Below, piece by piece: positions 17,555 to 27,323 of a stretch of 64,000 nucleotides of DNA. Positions within the stretch are counted from its first letter, which is position 1; every line of letters starts with the position of its first letter. Origin of the DNA: Simiduia litorea. Lineage in GTDB: Bacteria; Pseudomonadota; Gammaproteobacteria; Pseudomonadales; Cellvibrionaceae. The notes beneath the pieces are model-generated. The model saw nothing but the letters and a program-made list of their open reading frames with translations, was not told where the DNA came from and made no database searches. The stretch lies in contig NZ_AP031497.1 of NCBI RefSeq assembly GCF_042853465.1, positions 1,612,001 to 1,676,000 on the forward strand, read 5' to 3'. Made by a program: the position numbers and the translations under genes.

Positions 17555-19009
17555 TTATTTGCGCTTTTTGCGGTTGGCGATGTGAATGGCGTGACCATTC
17601 ACGGCCAGTGCCGCTTCTTTAACCGCCTCTGAAAGAGTCGGGTGACCAAAGATTGTCATGCCGATATCTTCAGCACTCGAACCAAACTCCATAGCGATGG
17701 CAACCTGCTGAACCAAATCGGCGGCAGATGGACCAACAATGTGCGCACCCAATACCCGATCGGTATCGGCGTGAGCCAAAATCTTAACCATACCCGCCGT
17801 TTCATTGGCAGCCATAGCGCGGCCACTGGCGGCGAAGGGGAATACACCTACGTTGTAGGGCTCACCGTCGGCTTTAAGCTGCTCTTCGGTTTTACCAACC
17901 GAAGCTACTTCTGGGTGGGTGTAAATAACGTTGGGAATAATATCGTAGTTAACAATGGCTTTTTGGCCAGCGATACGCTCGGCAACCACAACGCCTTCTT
18001 CACTGCCTTTGTGCGCCAACATTGGGCCGCGTACGACGTCGCCAATCGCCCAAACGCCTGGGGCGCTGGTGGAGCATAAGTCATTCACGTAGATGAAGCC
18101 GCGCTCATCCAAGTTTACACCGCTGTCGGGTGCCAACAAGTTCTGGGTGAATGGGCGACGACCCACACACACGATCAACTTGTCGAAGACTTCTTTCTGC
18201 TCTTTGCCATCGGCATCGGTGAAGTTCACGGTCACGGTTTTCTTTTTGCCTTTGCCAGACACTTCTGAGCCGGTCACGCGGCAGTTCAAGCGGATATCTA
18301 AACCTTGCTTGGTGAGAATTTTGTTAGCTTCTTTGGCGATTTGTTGATCCATCATGGCCAAGAAGTTTGGCATGGCTTCAAGCAGCACCACTTTTGAACC
18401 CAAGCGGTTCCATACTGAACCCAACTCCAAGCCGATAACACCTGCGCCTATAACACCGAGACGCTCGGGTACGGCTTCAATTTCTAAGGCGCCGGTTGAG
18501 TCGAGGATCACGTCGTTGTCGACAGGAGCAACAGGGATGTTCACGGGAATAGAACCCGATGCAAGAATCACGTTATCGGCAGACAAGGACTGCACCTTAC
18601 CGTCGTGTCCAGTGACTTCCACAACGCGATTGGCCAATAATTTACCGGTGCCGTAGAAAGAGGTCACGCCGTTGGCTTTGAATAAGCCGGCGATGCCGCC
18701 AGTCAATTGCTTAACGATACCCGCTTTGCGCGCGATCATGGAGGGCACATCAATTTTTACATCTTTGGTGCTGATGCCGTGGATACCCAAGTCATCTTTG
18801 GCTTCGTGGTATTTGTAGGAGCTGTCGAGCAGTGCCTTAGAGGGAATGCAACCTACGTTTAGGCAGGTGCCGCCGTTAACACCTTGACCTTCGGCATTCT
18901 GCCACTTTTCTACACAAGCCGTTTTTAAACCTAACTGTGCGGCACGAATGGCGGCTACGTAGCCCGCAGGGCCCGAACCGATCACGATAACATCAAATTT
19001 TTCAGACAT
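17555..19009 (-). CDS. lpd: Dihydrolipoyl dehydrogenase (E3)
   Basis: FAD disulfide oxidoreductase (484 aa) that re-oxidises lipoamide on SucB, giving NADH. FAD motif GSGPAG at 11-16, redox disulfide Cys49 and Cys54 in GGTCLNVGCIPSK, NAD-binding GAGVIGLELGSVW near 190, and the catalytic His456 in FGHPTLSEA. The gene ends in tandem stops (TAATAA) and a basic tail NRKKRK. Being inside the suc cluster between sucB and sucC follows the Pseudomonas arrangement (lpdG) rather than E. coli, where lpd sits with the pyruvate dehydrogenase genes. Confidence 0.97.
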   Translation of the reverse strand: MSEKFDVIVIGSGPAGYVAAIRAAQLGLKTACVEKWQNAEGQGVNGGTCLNVGCIPSKALLDSSYKYHEAKDDLGIHGISTKDVKIDVPSMIARKAGIVKQLTGGIAGLFKANGVTSFYGTGKLLANRVVEVTGHDGKVQSLSADNVILASGSIPVNIPVAPVDNDVILDSTGALEIEAVPERLGVIGAGVIGLELGSVWNRLGSKVVLLEAMPNFLAMMDQQIAKEANKILTKQGLDIRLNCRVTGSEVSGKGKKKTVTVNFTDADGKEQKEVFDKLIVCVGRRPFTQNLLAPDSGVNLDERGFIYVNDLCSTSAPGVWAIGDVVRGPMLAHKGSEEGVVVAERIAGQKAIVNYDIIPNVIYTHPEVASVGKTEEQLKADGEPYNVGVFPFAASGRAMAANETAGMVKILAHADTDRVLGAHIVGPSAADLVQQVAIAMEFGSSAEDIGMTIFGHPTLSEAVKEAALAVNGHAIHIANRKKRK

Positions 19010-19076
19010 TTTTTGTCCTCAATACTGAATAAATGATGGGGAGCAGAGCTCCCCGAGAAACCAATAAACCTGCGCG

Positions 19077-20279
19077 TTAAATCTCTAATAAAATACGCGC
19101 TGGGTCTTCAATCATGTCTTTGATGGCAACTAGGAACTGCACAGCATCTTTACCATCAATTAAACGGTGATCATATGACAGCGCCAAGTACATCATCGGG
19201 CGAATTTCCACCTTACCGTTGACGGCCATAGGGCGATCTTGAATCTTGTGCATACCCAAAATAGCGGTCTGTGGCGGGTTCAATATAGGTGTTGACATCA
19301 ATGAACCGAAGGTGCCGCCGTTAGTAATGGTGAAGGTCCCGCCTATCATATCATCCATACCTAGCTTACCGTCGCGGGCGCGCAGGCCGAAATCGCGAAT
19401 GGTGTTTTCAACATCGGCTAAGCCCATGTTTTCGGTGTTGCGCAGTACCGGTACTACCAGGCCTTTTTCCGTGGATACCGCTACGCCAATGTCTTGGAAA
19501 CCATGATAAACCACGTCGTTGCCATCGATGGAGGCGTTAACGGCGGGGAAGCGACGCAGGGCTTCGGCTGCCGCTTTGACGAAGAAGCCCATGAAGCCTA
19601 AGCGGGTACCGTTGTGCGACTTTTCGAAGGCTTCTTTGTACTTTTTGCGCAATTCCATCACCGGGCCCATATCCACTTCGTTAAAGGTGGTGAGCATGGC
19701 GGTGGTTTGGCTTGCTTCCAACAAGCGCTCGGCGATACGTGCACGCATGCGTGACATAGGAACGCGTTTTTCTGTGCGCTCGCCAACGGGCATCGCAATA
19801 CCGGCGCTAGCAGCAGCTGCTTTAGCGGGCGCGGCCGGTGCAGCAGTGGCGCCTTTCAGGTGATCGATAACGTCGCCTTTGGTCACGCGGCCGCCTTTGG
19901 CTGAACCATCAACGGCGCTTACGTTGACGTTGTTTTCATCCGCCATTTTCCGAGCCGACGGGTTAACCAACTTCTCGTTGCTTGCGGCTGCCGGTGCAGT
20001 TGCTGCAGCAGCTGGAGCCGCAGCACCGGCTGCTGGTGCGGCGCCTTCAACCAAGCGAGCAATGACTTCGTTGCTTTGAATAGTGTCGCCTTCTTCCCTT
20101 AAAATCTCAGCCAATACGCCATCGGCTGGCGCGACGACTTCTAACACCACTTTGTCGGTCTCGATGTCTACGATAAGTTCGTCGCGGCTAACGGCTTCAC
20201 CGGCTTTCTTGTGCCAAGTGGCGATGGTGCCGTCAGGTACTGATTCTGGAAACTGTGGAGCTTTAATTTCGATACTCAT
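19077..20279 (-). CDS. sucB: 2-oxoglutarate dehydrogenase E2 (dihydrolipoyl succinyltransferase)
   Basis: E2 core (400 aa). One lipoyl domain at residues 2-76 with the lipoylated Lys43 in DIETDKVV, an Ala/Pro-rich flexible linker (about 78-105), the peripheral E3-binding domain (NPSARKMADENNV to about 145), a second Ala-rich linker, and the catalytic domain ending SYDHRLIDGKDAV with His371. It transfers the succinyl group from SucA to CoA. The spacing is 40 bases from sucA and 67 to lpd. Confidence 0.98.
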   Translation of the reverse strand: MSIEIKAPQFPESVPDGTIATWHKKAGEAVSRDELIVDIETDKVVLEVVAPADGVLAEILREEGDTIQSNEVIARLVEGAAPAAGAAAPAAAATAPAAASNEKLVNPSARKMADENNVNVSAVDGSAKGGRVTKGDVIDHLKGATAAPAAPAKAAAASAGIAMPVGERTEKRVPMSRMRARIAERLLEASQTTAMLTTFNEVDMGPVMELRKKYKEAFEKSHNGTRLGFMGFFVKAAAEALRRFPAVNASIDGNDVVYHGFQDIGVAVSTEKGLVVPVLRNTENMGLADVENTIRDFGLRARDGKLGMDDMIGGTFTITNGGTFGSLMSTPILNPPQTAILGMHKIQDRPMAVNGKVEIRPMMYLALSYDHRLIDGKDAVQFLVAIKDMIEDPARILLEI

Positions 20280-20319
20280 TGTTTTTTTCCTTAGCCTTGG
20301 CCAAATCTGTAAGTGACTG

Positions 20320-23163
20320 TTACTTAACAGTCAGCGCGTCATCGATAAAACGGTTTTGTTCTTCAAGGTGCGTAGACATGTAACCCGCCGCCGGAGCGGC
20401 AGAGGCTTCGCGGCCAGCAAAGTTCAAATACGCCTTAGGTGCGATATTTGAAATCACACGACGCATATGATGTTGGCTGGAATACCAAGCACCTTGGTTC
20501 ATAGGTTCTTCCTGACACCAAACGAAGTCAGTGAGCTTGCTGTAGGGCTTGATTGCCGCAACGAACTCGTCTTCAGGGAAGGGGTAGAGTTGCTCTAAGC
20601 GAATAAGCGCAACATCTTCCTGACCGCGTTCCATCCTGGCTTCGAGCAAGTGGTAATAAACTTTACCGGAGCACAGAACAACGCGTTTCACTTTCTTCGG
20701 ATTAACCGTTGAATCACCTAATACATTGTGGAACTGGCCATTGGCTAATTCTTCTAAAGTTGACGTGGCTAACTTATGGCGCAAAATCCACTTTGGACTC
20801 ATCACCACAAGAGGTCGACGCATAGGGCGAACCGCTTGGCGACGCAACATGTGGAACACTTGCGCCGGCGTGGTGGGAATACAAATTTGAATGTTGTGTT
20901 CGGCACACAGCTGCATGAAGCGCTCTAAACGCGCGCTTGAGTGCTCCGGGCCCTGACCTTCATAACCGTGTGGCAACAACATGGTCAGCCCGCATAAGCG
21001 ACCCCACTTGTGTTCGCCCGAGGTGATAAACTGATCGATAACCACTTGCGCACCGTTGGCGAAATCACCAAATTGCGCTTCCCAAATCACCATGGCGTTT
21101 GGGGTGGTGGTGGCGTAACCGTATTCGAAAGCGAGTACCGCTTCTTCAGACAAAAGTGAGTCGAAGATGTCGAAGTTGGGTTGATCTTTCTTCAAGTTTT
21201 GCAGCGGCACGTAACGGCTGGCATCTTTCTGGTTGTGTATAACGGCATGCCGGTGCGAGAAAGTACCGCGACCTACGTCTTGACCGGTTAAGCGTACACG
21301 AGTGCCTTCATCAATAATGGTGGCATAGGCTAAAAGCTCAGCCATACCCCAGTTGATGGGTAGTGCACCGCTGGCCATTTTAATGCGGTCTTCGTATATC
21401 TTTGATACTTGACGCTGTACAACCACACCGTCTGGAACTTCGCAAATCTGATTGGCAATTTTTTGCAATTGCTTCATCGGCACGCGAGTATCGCCTTCGG
21501 CAGTCCAATCGTGGCCAATGTAGGGCGACCAATCGACAAATAGGGTTTTATCGGGCTCACTCACCAAACCACTGGCAACATGCTCGCCGCGATCTAGCGC
21601 GGCGCGGTAGTTGTCGGCCATCTCTTGCGCTTGCGCTTCGCTCAGTACTTTTTCCAAAACCAGCTGTTCTGCATAAAGTGTCCGCGTGGTTTTGTGGTTG
21701 CGAATTTTCTTGTACATGAGCGGCTGAGTAGAAGAGGGCTCGTCGGTTTCGTTGTGACCGCGACGGCGGTAGCAAACCAAATCGATAACCACATCTTTCT
21801 TAAACTCGTAACGGTAATCCATCGCCAGCAGGGTGACGAACATAACCGCTTCTGGGTCGTCGCCATTGACGTGGAAGATCGGTGTTTCGATCATTTTGGC
21901 AACGTCGGTACAGTACTCCGTGGAGCGTGCATCTTCGCGTAGGCTGGTCGTGAAACCCACTTGGTTATTTAACACTAAGTGAATGGTGCCACCGGTTTTG
22001 TAAGCGCGGGTTTGAGACATTTGGAATGTCTCTGTCACCACACCTTGACCGGCGAAGGCGGCGTCGCCGTGAATCACAATCGGTACAACTTTTGTACCGA
22101 CAGGATCTGCACGCCGGTCTTGGCGGGCGCGCACTGAACCTTCAACAACAGGCGAGACGATTTCCAAATGCGAGGGGTTAAACGCCATGGCTATATGAAC
22201 TTCGCCGCCGGGCGTCATGATGTTAGATGAAAAACCTTGGTGGTATTTCACATCGCCAGAGGTGGTAACGAGTTTCTTACCTTCGAATTCTTCGAAAAGT
22301 TCTGCTGGGTTTTTACCAAAAACGTTAACCAATGTGTTCAAACGACCGCGGTGCGCCATACCCAGCACAATTTCTTTTGCGCCATGCGCGCCGGCGCTTT
22401 TTACGAGGCCATCGAGCAGCGGAATCATAGACTCGCCACCTTCGATGCCGAAGCGCTTGGTGCCTGGGTATTTGCTGTCGAGGTGCCGCTCTAAACCTTC
22501 CGCAGCGGTTAAACGCTCCAGAATATTGAGTTTTATGTCATTGGCATAGGCTGGGCGCGAACGGGCGCTTTCTAGACGCTGCTGCAACCACTGCTTTTCA
22601 GAAAAGTTAGTGATGTGCATAATTTCTGGGCCGATATTGCCGCAGTAAGTTCGCTCAAGCACGTCGATAATTTCGCGCAGCGGCGCTTCTTCTTTTCCGA
22701 TAAACAGGTTGCCGGTTTGAAACACAGTGTCGAGATCTGCAGGAGTCAAGCCATGAAAGGCCAACTCTAGATCAGGTACATTTTCACGCTTCATCAAGCC
22801 TAGTGGGTCGAGCTTGGCGCGTTGATGACCACGGAAACGGTATGAGCTGATCAACTGAACAACTTTAACCTGTTTGCGTTCGTGTTCAATGTTTGCGCCA
22901 CCAGAACCTGGAGCCGCTATCGGGCGTGCACGGTTTTTACCGAGCAATTCGAAATGATCACGGATGACAGAATGCGGTGTGTCTTGAACCACAACGCCGT
23001 CAACGCGTGGCAGTTGTTCGAAGTAACGACGCCATTCTTCTGTCACGGCCTTGGGGTCGTGTAAATAGGTATCGTAAAGATCTTCTACATAGGCCGTGTT
23101 CCCATCAGAGATATGGGAAGACTTCCGGAGCAGCTCCAACATGCTTTCTTGCATTTTACCCAC
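20320..23163 (-). CDS. sucA: 2-oxoglutarate dehydrogenase E1 component
   Basis: Thiamine-diphosphate decarboxylase (947 aa), usual length for the family, that decarboxylates 2-oxoglutarate and passes succinyl to SucB. Motifs: LRKSSHISDGN at the start, AHRGRLNTLVNV near 270, GDAAFAGQGVV and LNNQVGFTTS for the cofactor site, and GQDVGRGTFSHRHAV in the C-terminal half. A 453-base gap separates it from sdhB upstream, so it probably has its own promoter as well as read-through. Confidence 0.98.
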   Translation of the reverse strand: MGKMQESMLELLRKSSHISDGNTAYVEDLYDTYLHDPKAVTEEWRRYFEQLPRVDGVVVQDTPHSVIRDHFELLGKNRARPIAAPGSGGANIEHERKQVKVVQLISSYRFRGHQRAKLDPLGLMKRENVPDLELAFHGLTPADLDTVFQTGNLFIGKEEAPLREIIDVLERTYCGNIGPEIMHITNFSEKQWLQQRLESARSRPAYANDIKLNILERLTAAEGLERHLDSKYPGTKRFGIEGGESMIPLLDGLVKSAGAHGAKEIVLGMAHRGRLNTLVNVFGKNPAELFEEFEGKKLVTTSGDVKYHQGFSSNIMTPGGEVHIAMAFNPSHLEIVSPVVEGSVRARQDRRADPVGTKVVPIVIHGDAAFAGQGVVTETFQMSQTRAYKTGGTIHLVLNNQVGFTTSLREDARSTEYCTDVAKMIETPIFHVNGDDPEAVMFVTLLAMDYRYEFKKDVVIDLVCYRRRGHNETDEPSSTQPLMYKKIRNHKTTRTLYAEQLVLEKVLSEAQAQEMADNYRAALDRGEHVASGLVSEPDKTLFVDWSPYIGHDWTAEGDTRVPMKQLQKIANQICEVPDGVVVQRQVSKIYEDRIKMASGALPINWGMAELLAYATIIDEGTRVRLTGQDVGRGTFSHRHAVIHNQKDASRYVPLQNLKKDQPNFDIFDSLLSEEAVLAFEYGYATTTPNAMVIWEAQFGDFANGAQVVIDQFITSGEHKWGRLCGLTMLLPHGYEGQGPEHSSARLERFMQLCAEHNIQICIPTTPAQVFHMLRRQAVRPMRRPLVVMSPKWILRHKLATSTLEELANGQFHNVLGDSTVNPKKVKRVVLCSGKVYYHLLEARMERGQEDVALIRLEQLYPFPEDEFVAAIKPYSKLTDFVWCQEEPMNQGAWYSSQHHMRRVISNIAPKAYLNFAGREASAAPAAGYMSTHLEEQNRFIDDALTVK

Positions 23164-23616
23164 CTGTTCGATGGGGTACTTGTCTAGCTGTGAGGGCGTG
23201 AGTGGTATAGGGCGTTTACACGCTCTAAAACCAACTACATTCTGGATTGGTTTGCACCAATCAAGCGGTTTACCCCATGAAAGCAGTGATGATATTCATC
23301 GCCCTCACAGATAGATCGAGCTTTGCTCGACATACCCCTGCTACTTACTAGCGTAATACTAGCCGTTTCATATGCGGCTTCTTTTGGAGCCACACTGTTT
23401 AGTTCACTCGCTACAACATAAATGCCGTGCAAATAATTTTTTAGTAGGGCAAAGATTCAGGCATGATATTGCCTGTAATCTGTGCCTGGGTTCCGCACCT
23501 TTATAGACCATTCTTTGAATGGTAATCCTGTCGCCTATATTTTTTTAAGACTAACCCCCAACCGAGATTGGGGGTTAGCGCGACATTCGGTATAACAGGC
23601 CTAGGCCTGCCGCTGA
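23164..23616 (-). other. Untranslated gap between sdhB and sucA
   Basis: A 453-base stretch with no convincing gene on either strand. It holds an 11-base perfect inverted repeat shortly after sdhB (23551-23578) and a six-base hairpin (TCGAGC / GCTCGA, 23316-23330). The rest presumably carries sucA promoter and leader sequence; I could not pick a reliable -35/-10 pair by eye. Confidence 0.6.
23551..23578. repeat. 11-base perfect inverted repeat after sdhB
   Basis: CTAACCCCCAA (23551-23561) pairs with TTGGGGGTTAG (23568-23578) around a six-base loop. In the direction of sdh-suc transcription it is followed by TCTTAAAAAAA, not by a T run, so it is not a canonical terminator. It may protect the 3' end of sdh mRNA or mark a processing site. 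Confidence 0.7.
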
Positions 23617-24321
23617 TTATACAGCGCGTTGTAAAAGCATGTTACGGATGTGGCCAATGGCTCGGGTTGGGTTTAGACCTTTCGGGCAAACCGCAACACA
23701 GTTTTGAATACCGTGGCAGCGGAATACACTGAACGGATCATCCAACTTCGCTAGGCGTTCATCGGTGGCATTGTCGCGGCTGTCTGCCAAAAAGCGGTAG
23801 GCCTGTAACAAACCGGCTGGGCCGATAAATTTGTCGGGGTTCCACCAGAAAGACGGGCAGCTGGTTGAACAGCATGCGCACAAAATACATTCGTACAGGC
23901 CATCTAACTTTTCCCTTTCTTCGGGCGACTGTAAGCGCTCGATGGCAGGTGCTGGATTAGAGTTTTGCAAATACGGCTGCACTTTTTCGTACTGCGCATA
24001 AAACTGGCTCATATCGATAACGAGGTCGCGAATTACCGGTAAACCCGGCAGTGGGCGAAGCACTAACTTGTTGTTAGTAACGCACTCTGATATCGGCTTG
24101 ATACAAGCTAGGCCGTTTTTGCCGTTGATGTTCATACCATCTGAACCGCACACGCCTTCACGGCATGAGCGACGGTAGGCCAAGGACGCATCCTGAGACT
24201 TAATCAGCTCCAGCACATCCAATACCATCAAGTCTTTACCTTGGGTATCTACCTCATAGGTTTGCATATGAGGGGCTTTATCTGACTCAGGGTTATAGCG
24301 ATAAATTTCTACTTTTAACAT
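23617..24321 (-). CDS. sdhB: Succinate dehydrogenase iron-sulfur subunit
   Basis: Iron-sulfur subunit (234 aa) of complex II. Cysteines for the three clusters are intact: [2Fe-2S] in CREGVCGSDGMNINGKNGLAC (residues about 54-74), [4Fe-4S] in CILCACCSTSCP, and [3Fe-4S]/[4Fe-4S] in CHGIQNCVAVCPKGLNP. It carries electrons from SdhA FAD to quinone at the SdhCD anchor. It follows sdhA by 17 bases. Confidence 0.98.
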   Translation of the reverse strand: MLKVEIYRYNPESDKAPHMQTYEVDTQGKDLMVLDVLELIKSQDASLAYRRSCREGVCGSDGMNINGKNGLACIKPISECVTNNKLVLRPLPGLPVIRDLVIDMSQFYAQYEKVQPYLQNSNPAPAIERLQSPEEREKLDGLYECILCACCSTSCPSFWWNPDKFIGPAGLLQAYRFLADSRDNATDERLAKLDDPFSVFRCHGIQNCVAVCPKGLNPTRAIGHIRNMLLQRAV

Positions 24322-24338
24322 GTCACCATTCCCCAGAC

Positions 24339-26108
24339 TTAGTAAGTACGAGCTTTAGGCTCGAACGCTTCCATGGTTTTTGGCGTGAAGTTTACGCCGC
24401 GCTTCTCAACCTTCTTCTCTGTAGGGAAGAACATGGAGTGGCATAACCAGTTCACATCGTCGCGATCTTCAAAGTCCTCGCGGGCATGGGCGCCACGAGA
24501 TTCTTTGCGTTCTTCAGCGGCAATCGCGGTCGCTTCGGCGACTTCCAGTAAGTTCTGCAATTCCAGGGCTTCAATACGCGCGGTATTAAAGGCATTGCTC
24601 TTATCGGTGATGCCGACATTTTCAATGCGGGGGCGCAGTTCTGCTAGCTTCTTGATGCCTTCCTTCATGAATTCGCCATTGCGGAATACGCCGAAATGGT
24701 TCTGCATGATAGTCTGCAACTCTTTGCGCAGCGCCGGTGCTGTTTCAGTGCTGGTCGATGTATTAATGCGATTTAAGCGAGCCATGGCGCGCTCGATGTC
24801 AGCATCGGTAGCCGCTGTGTGCTCGATACCTTCGCGCAGGGCTTTTTCAATGAATAAGCCAGAGGCGCGACCGAAAACTACTAAGTCTAGCAGTGAGTTA
24901 CCACCGAGACGGTTGGCGCCGTGCACAGATACGCAAGCTGCTTCACCACAGGCGTAGAAGCCTTCGATGACGGCATCTTTACCGTCTTTCATGGTCAGTG
25001 CTTGGCCGTGAACGTTGGTGGGAATACCGCCCATCATGTAGTGACAGGTTGGTACCACGGGCACCGGCTCTTTGACTGGATCGGCGTGGGCAAAGGTGCG
25101 CGACAGCTCACAAATACCGGGCAGGCGGCTTTCCAGAACTTCTTCACCTAAGTGATCGAGTTTCAAAAGTACATGGTCGCCATCTGGACCACAGCCGTTA
25201 CCGGCCAAAATTTCCAATACCATAGAGCGGGCAACAACGTCGCGCGACGCAAGATCTTTTGCGTTGGGCGCATAGCGCTCCATGAAACGCTCGCCGTGCT
25301 TGTTGATTAGGTAACCACCTTCACCGCGACAGCCTTCAGTTACCAGCACACCTGCGCCGGCGATACCGGTTGGGTGGAACTGCCAAAACTCGATGTCTTG
25401 AACGGGGAAGCCTGCGCGCAGTGCCATGCCAATGCCGTCGCCGGTATTGATGTGCGCATTTGTGGTTGAGGCGTAGATGCGACCTGCACCGCCAGTGGCG
25501 AATACGGTAGCGCGTGATTTAACGTAGACCACCTCGCCATCTTCGATGTTCATGGCGATAACACCAACAACGGCGCCGTCGGCATTTTTAACCAGATCAA
25601 CAGCAAACCACTCGTTTAGAAATACGGTGTTATTTTTGATGTTGTTTTGGTACAGGGTGTGGAGCAGGGCGTGGCCGGTGCGGTCGGCTGCAGCGCAGGT
25701 GCGAGCGGCTTGGCCGCCCTTGCCGAAATCTTTAGATTGACCGCCGAATGGGCGCTGATAGATACGGCCTTCCTCGGTGCGCGAGAAGGGCAGACCCATG
25801 TGTTCTAATTCATAAACGGCTTCTGGGCCAACGGAACACATATATTCGATAGCGTCTTGGTCGCCGATATAGTCGGAACCTTTAACGGTATCGTACATGT
25901 GCCAGCGCCAATCGTCCTGCGGGTCGTCGCTGGCGATCGCGCAGGTAATGCCGCCTTGGGCAGACACTGTGTGTGAACGAGTGGGGAATACTTTGGTAAT
26001 TACCGCGGTTTTGTAACCGGATTGAGCAAGTTGCAGGGCAGCACGCATACCTGCGCCACCGCCACCGATGACGATACCGTCAAATGAAATCGTACGCATA
26101 TTAGACAT
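24339..26108 (-). CDS. sdhA: Succinate dehydrogenase flavoprotein subunit
   Basis: FAD subunit (589 aa) that oxidises succinate to fumarate. FAD fold GGGGAGMRAALQLAQSG near residue 17, covalent-flavin histidine in FPTRSHTVSAQGG, substrate-site FHPTGIAG near 240, and HGANRLGGNSLLDLVVFG. The start is three bases after the sdhD stop, indicating tight coupling in sdhCDAB. Confidence 0.98.
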   Translation of the reverse strand: MSNMRTISFDGIVIGGGGAGMRAALQLAQSGYKTAVITKVFPTRSHTVSAQGGITCAIASDDPQDDWRWHMYDTVKGSDYIGDQDAIEYMCSVGPEAVYELEHMGLPFSRTEEGRIYQRPFGGQSKDFGKGGQAARTCAAADRTGHALLHTLYQNNIKNNTVFLNEWFAVDLVKNADGAVVGVIAMNIEDGEVVYVKSRATVFATGGAGRIYASTTNAHINTGDGIGMALRAGFPVQDIEFWQFHPTGIAGAGVLVTEGCRGEGGYLINKHGERFMERYAPNAKDLASRDVVARSMVLEILAGNGCGPDGDHVLLKLDHLGEEVLESRLPGICELSRTFAHADPVKEPVPVVPTCHYMMGGIPTNVHGQALTMKDGKDAVIEGFYACGEAACVSVHGANRLGGNSLLDLVVFGRASGLFIEKALREGIEHTAATDADIERAMARLNRINTSTSTETAPALRKELQTIMQNHFGVFRNGEFMKEGIKKLAELRPRIENVGITDKSNAFNTARIEALELQNLLEVAEATAIAAEERKESRGAHAREDFEDRDDVNWLCHSMFFPTEKKVEKRGVNFTPKTMEAFEPKARTY

Positions 26109-26111
26109 GTA

Positions 26112-26480
26112 TTAAAGCCCCCAGAGAATTTCGATGCCCCAAACCACGTAGGTCAAGGTGATCACGCCTAAGCCCAATTGTGCCAAAAGGCGCAAAACGG
26201 TCGCTTTGGTACCCATTAATCGGTTGGTGAGGTAATCCGTTAACACGGCCCACAAACCAATCCAGGCGTGCGCGGCAATAGATAGGAGGGTTGCCAAGGT
26301 AAAAATGCGCATCCAAAGCTGATTGAACAGCCCTTGCCACAGCTCGAAGGTTAAATCTGGCGTGCTAGCAATGAAGCCTGCGAGAAAAATTGTGTAGGCG
26401 GCCATGACCACGGCGCTGATGCGCTGGATCAACCAGTCGTAAAGACCGCTGCGCCCAAAGCTCGTTACGGCGGTTACCAT
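26112..26480 (-). CDS. sdhD: Succinate dehydrogenase membrane anchor subunit D
   Basis: Three-helix membrane anchor (122 aa) that shares heme b and the quinone site with SdhC. The family pattern MVTAVTSFGRSGLYDWLI, then AHAWIGLWAVLTDY, is clear. I chose the ATG at 26480 rather than 26486 because AGGAG then sits seven bases upstream and the resulting N-terminus matches E. coli SdhD. The reading frame remains open further upstream, but that part overlaps sdhC and is not coding for this protein. It overlaps the sdhC stop by seven bases. Confidence 0.94.
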   Translation of the reverse strand: MVTAVTSFGRSGLYDWLIQRISAVVMAAYTIFLAGFIASTPDLTFELWQGLFNQLWMRIFTLATLLSIAAHAWIGLWAVLTDYLTNRLMGTKATVLRLLAQLGLGVITLTYVVWGIEILWGL

Positions 26481-26848
26481 ATCCATACTCCTAATGCTGC
26501 AATAATAACGGCGGCAACAACCAACGCGATTTTCGCGCCGATCTGACCACCTTTTAAGCTCTCGCCAACACCGGCATCCATTATCAGATGTCGAATGCCT
26601 GCTACCATGTGATACGCAAGGGCGGCTAAAGTAGCCCAAAGGACAAATTGGCAAAGCGGGCTTTGGAAGTGCTCTTTCAGTTCTGCGAAGCTGGCCTCAG
26701 AGGTCAGGCTTGCTTCTAAAACCCACAATAGAACGGCGACGCCTGCGAACAGGACAACACCAGACATACGGTGAAGAATAGAAACATAAGCAGTAATAGG
26801 AAGATTGATGGTGGAGATGTCGAGATTGACCGGTCTGTTTTTGTTCAC
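26474..26848 (-). CDS. sdhC: Succinate dehydrogenase cytochrome b556 subunit C
   Basis: First gene of the sdh-suc block (124 aa, three membrane helices). NRPVNLDISTINLPITAYVS and ILHRMSGVVLF are the usual SdhC N-terminal motifs (the Ser/Arg pair lines the quinone site), and YHMVAGIRHLIMD carries the heme-ligand histidine region. It begins close to the 475-base divergent region shared with gltA. Confidence 0.96.
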   Translation of the reverse strand: MNKNRPVNLDISTINLPITAYVSILHRMSGVVLFAGVAVLLWVLEASLTSEASFAELKEHFQSPLCQFVLWATLAALAYHMVAGIRHLIMDAGVGESLKGGQIGAKIALVVAAVIIAALGVWIW

Positions 26849-27323
26849 GTTAAGTCACACCTTATTGCCCAGAATGTGGGCGGTTCGAGAGAGTATACAT
26901 AGCACACAATCTCTCTAGCATAGGTAGCAATGAGGCAATTAACCAGCTACCCCCCCTGCAAGACGCGCGAAATTATAAGTAGGCGACATTTAAATTACAA
27001 ACGAATTCCGGCACTTATGTCCTTATTTGGTGGGGGTTTTGCGCTTTTTTTGGTTTGGGCATCCTAGCTAAATTTGCCCGCTGTCGCATTGCTGTGCGTA
27101 TTGGTCGTTTTGTGTGCAGCGTGCACCATTTTAGATAAGACCAAGGTCGCAATGGGCGGTTTTGGTGCTAAGCGCTATAATTGACTATCTATTTGACAAA
27201 AACAAACTTAACTTTATAGTTGTGCCCGCTCTAAAGGCCCTTGCGGTGATTTAGTGCTATATAAGAGGGTATGCAAGCCCCGACGAAGAGACGATTACAA
27301 CTTGCAGATATAGGAGTCCCAAG
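26849..27323. promoter_or_regulatory. Divergent control region between sdhC and gltA
   Basis: 475 bases with no gene. The gltA side carries a strong sigma70-type promoter at 27193-27220 and a further TATAAT at 27176-27181 with no good -35. On the sdh side I see short inverted arms (AGAGAG near 26889 and CTCTCT near 26911) but no reliable -35/-10. Divergent gltA/sdh regions are the usual place for catabolite and respiratory control; no specific regulator site was recognised. Confidence 0.7.
27193..27220 (+). promoter_or_regulatory. Sigma70-type promoter of gltA
   Basis: TTGACA at 27193-27198, 16-base spacer, TATAGT at 27215-27220. The predicted transcription start near 27227 leaves a leader of about 97 bases before the gltA ATG. 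Confidence 0.78.

Noticed and set aside
23235..23432. Minus-strand open frame of 65 codons in the sdhB-sucA gap
   Set aside because: No ribosome site, no recognisable family and odd composition; it lies in a likely leader region.
26487..26654. N-terminal extension of sdhD
   Set aside because: It lies within sdhC in another frame; the ribosome site and family N-terminus support the start at 26480.
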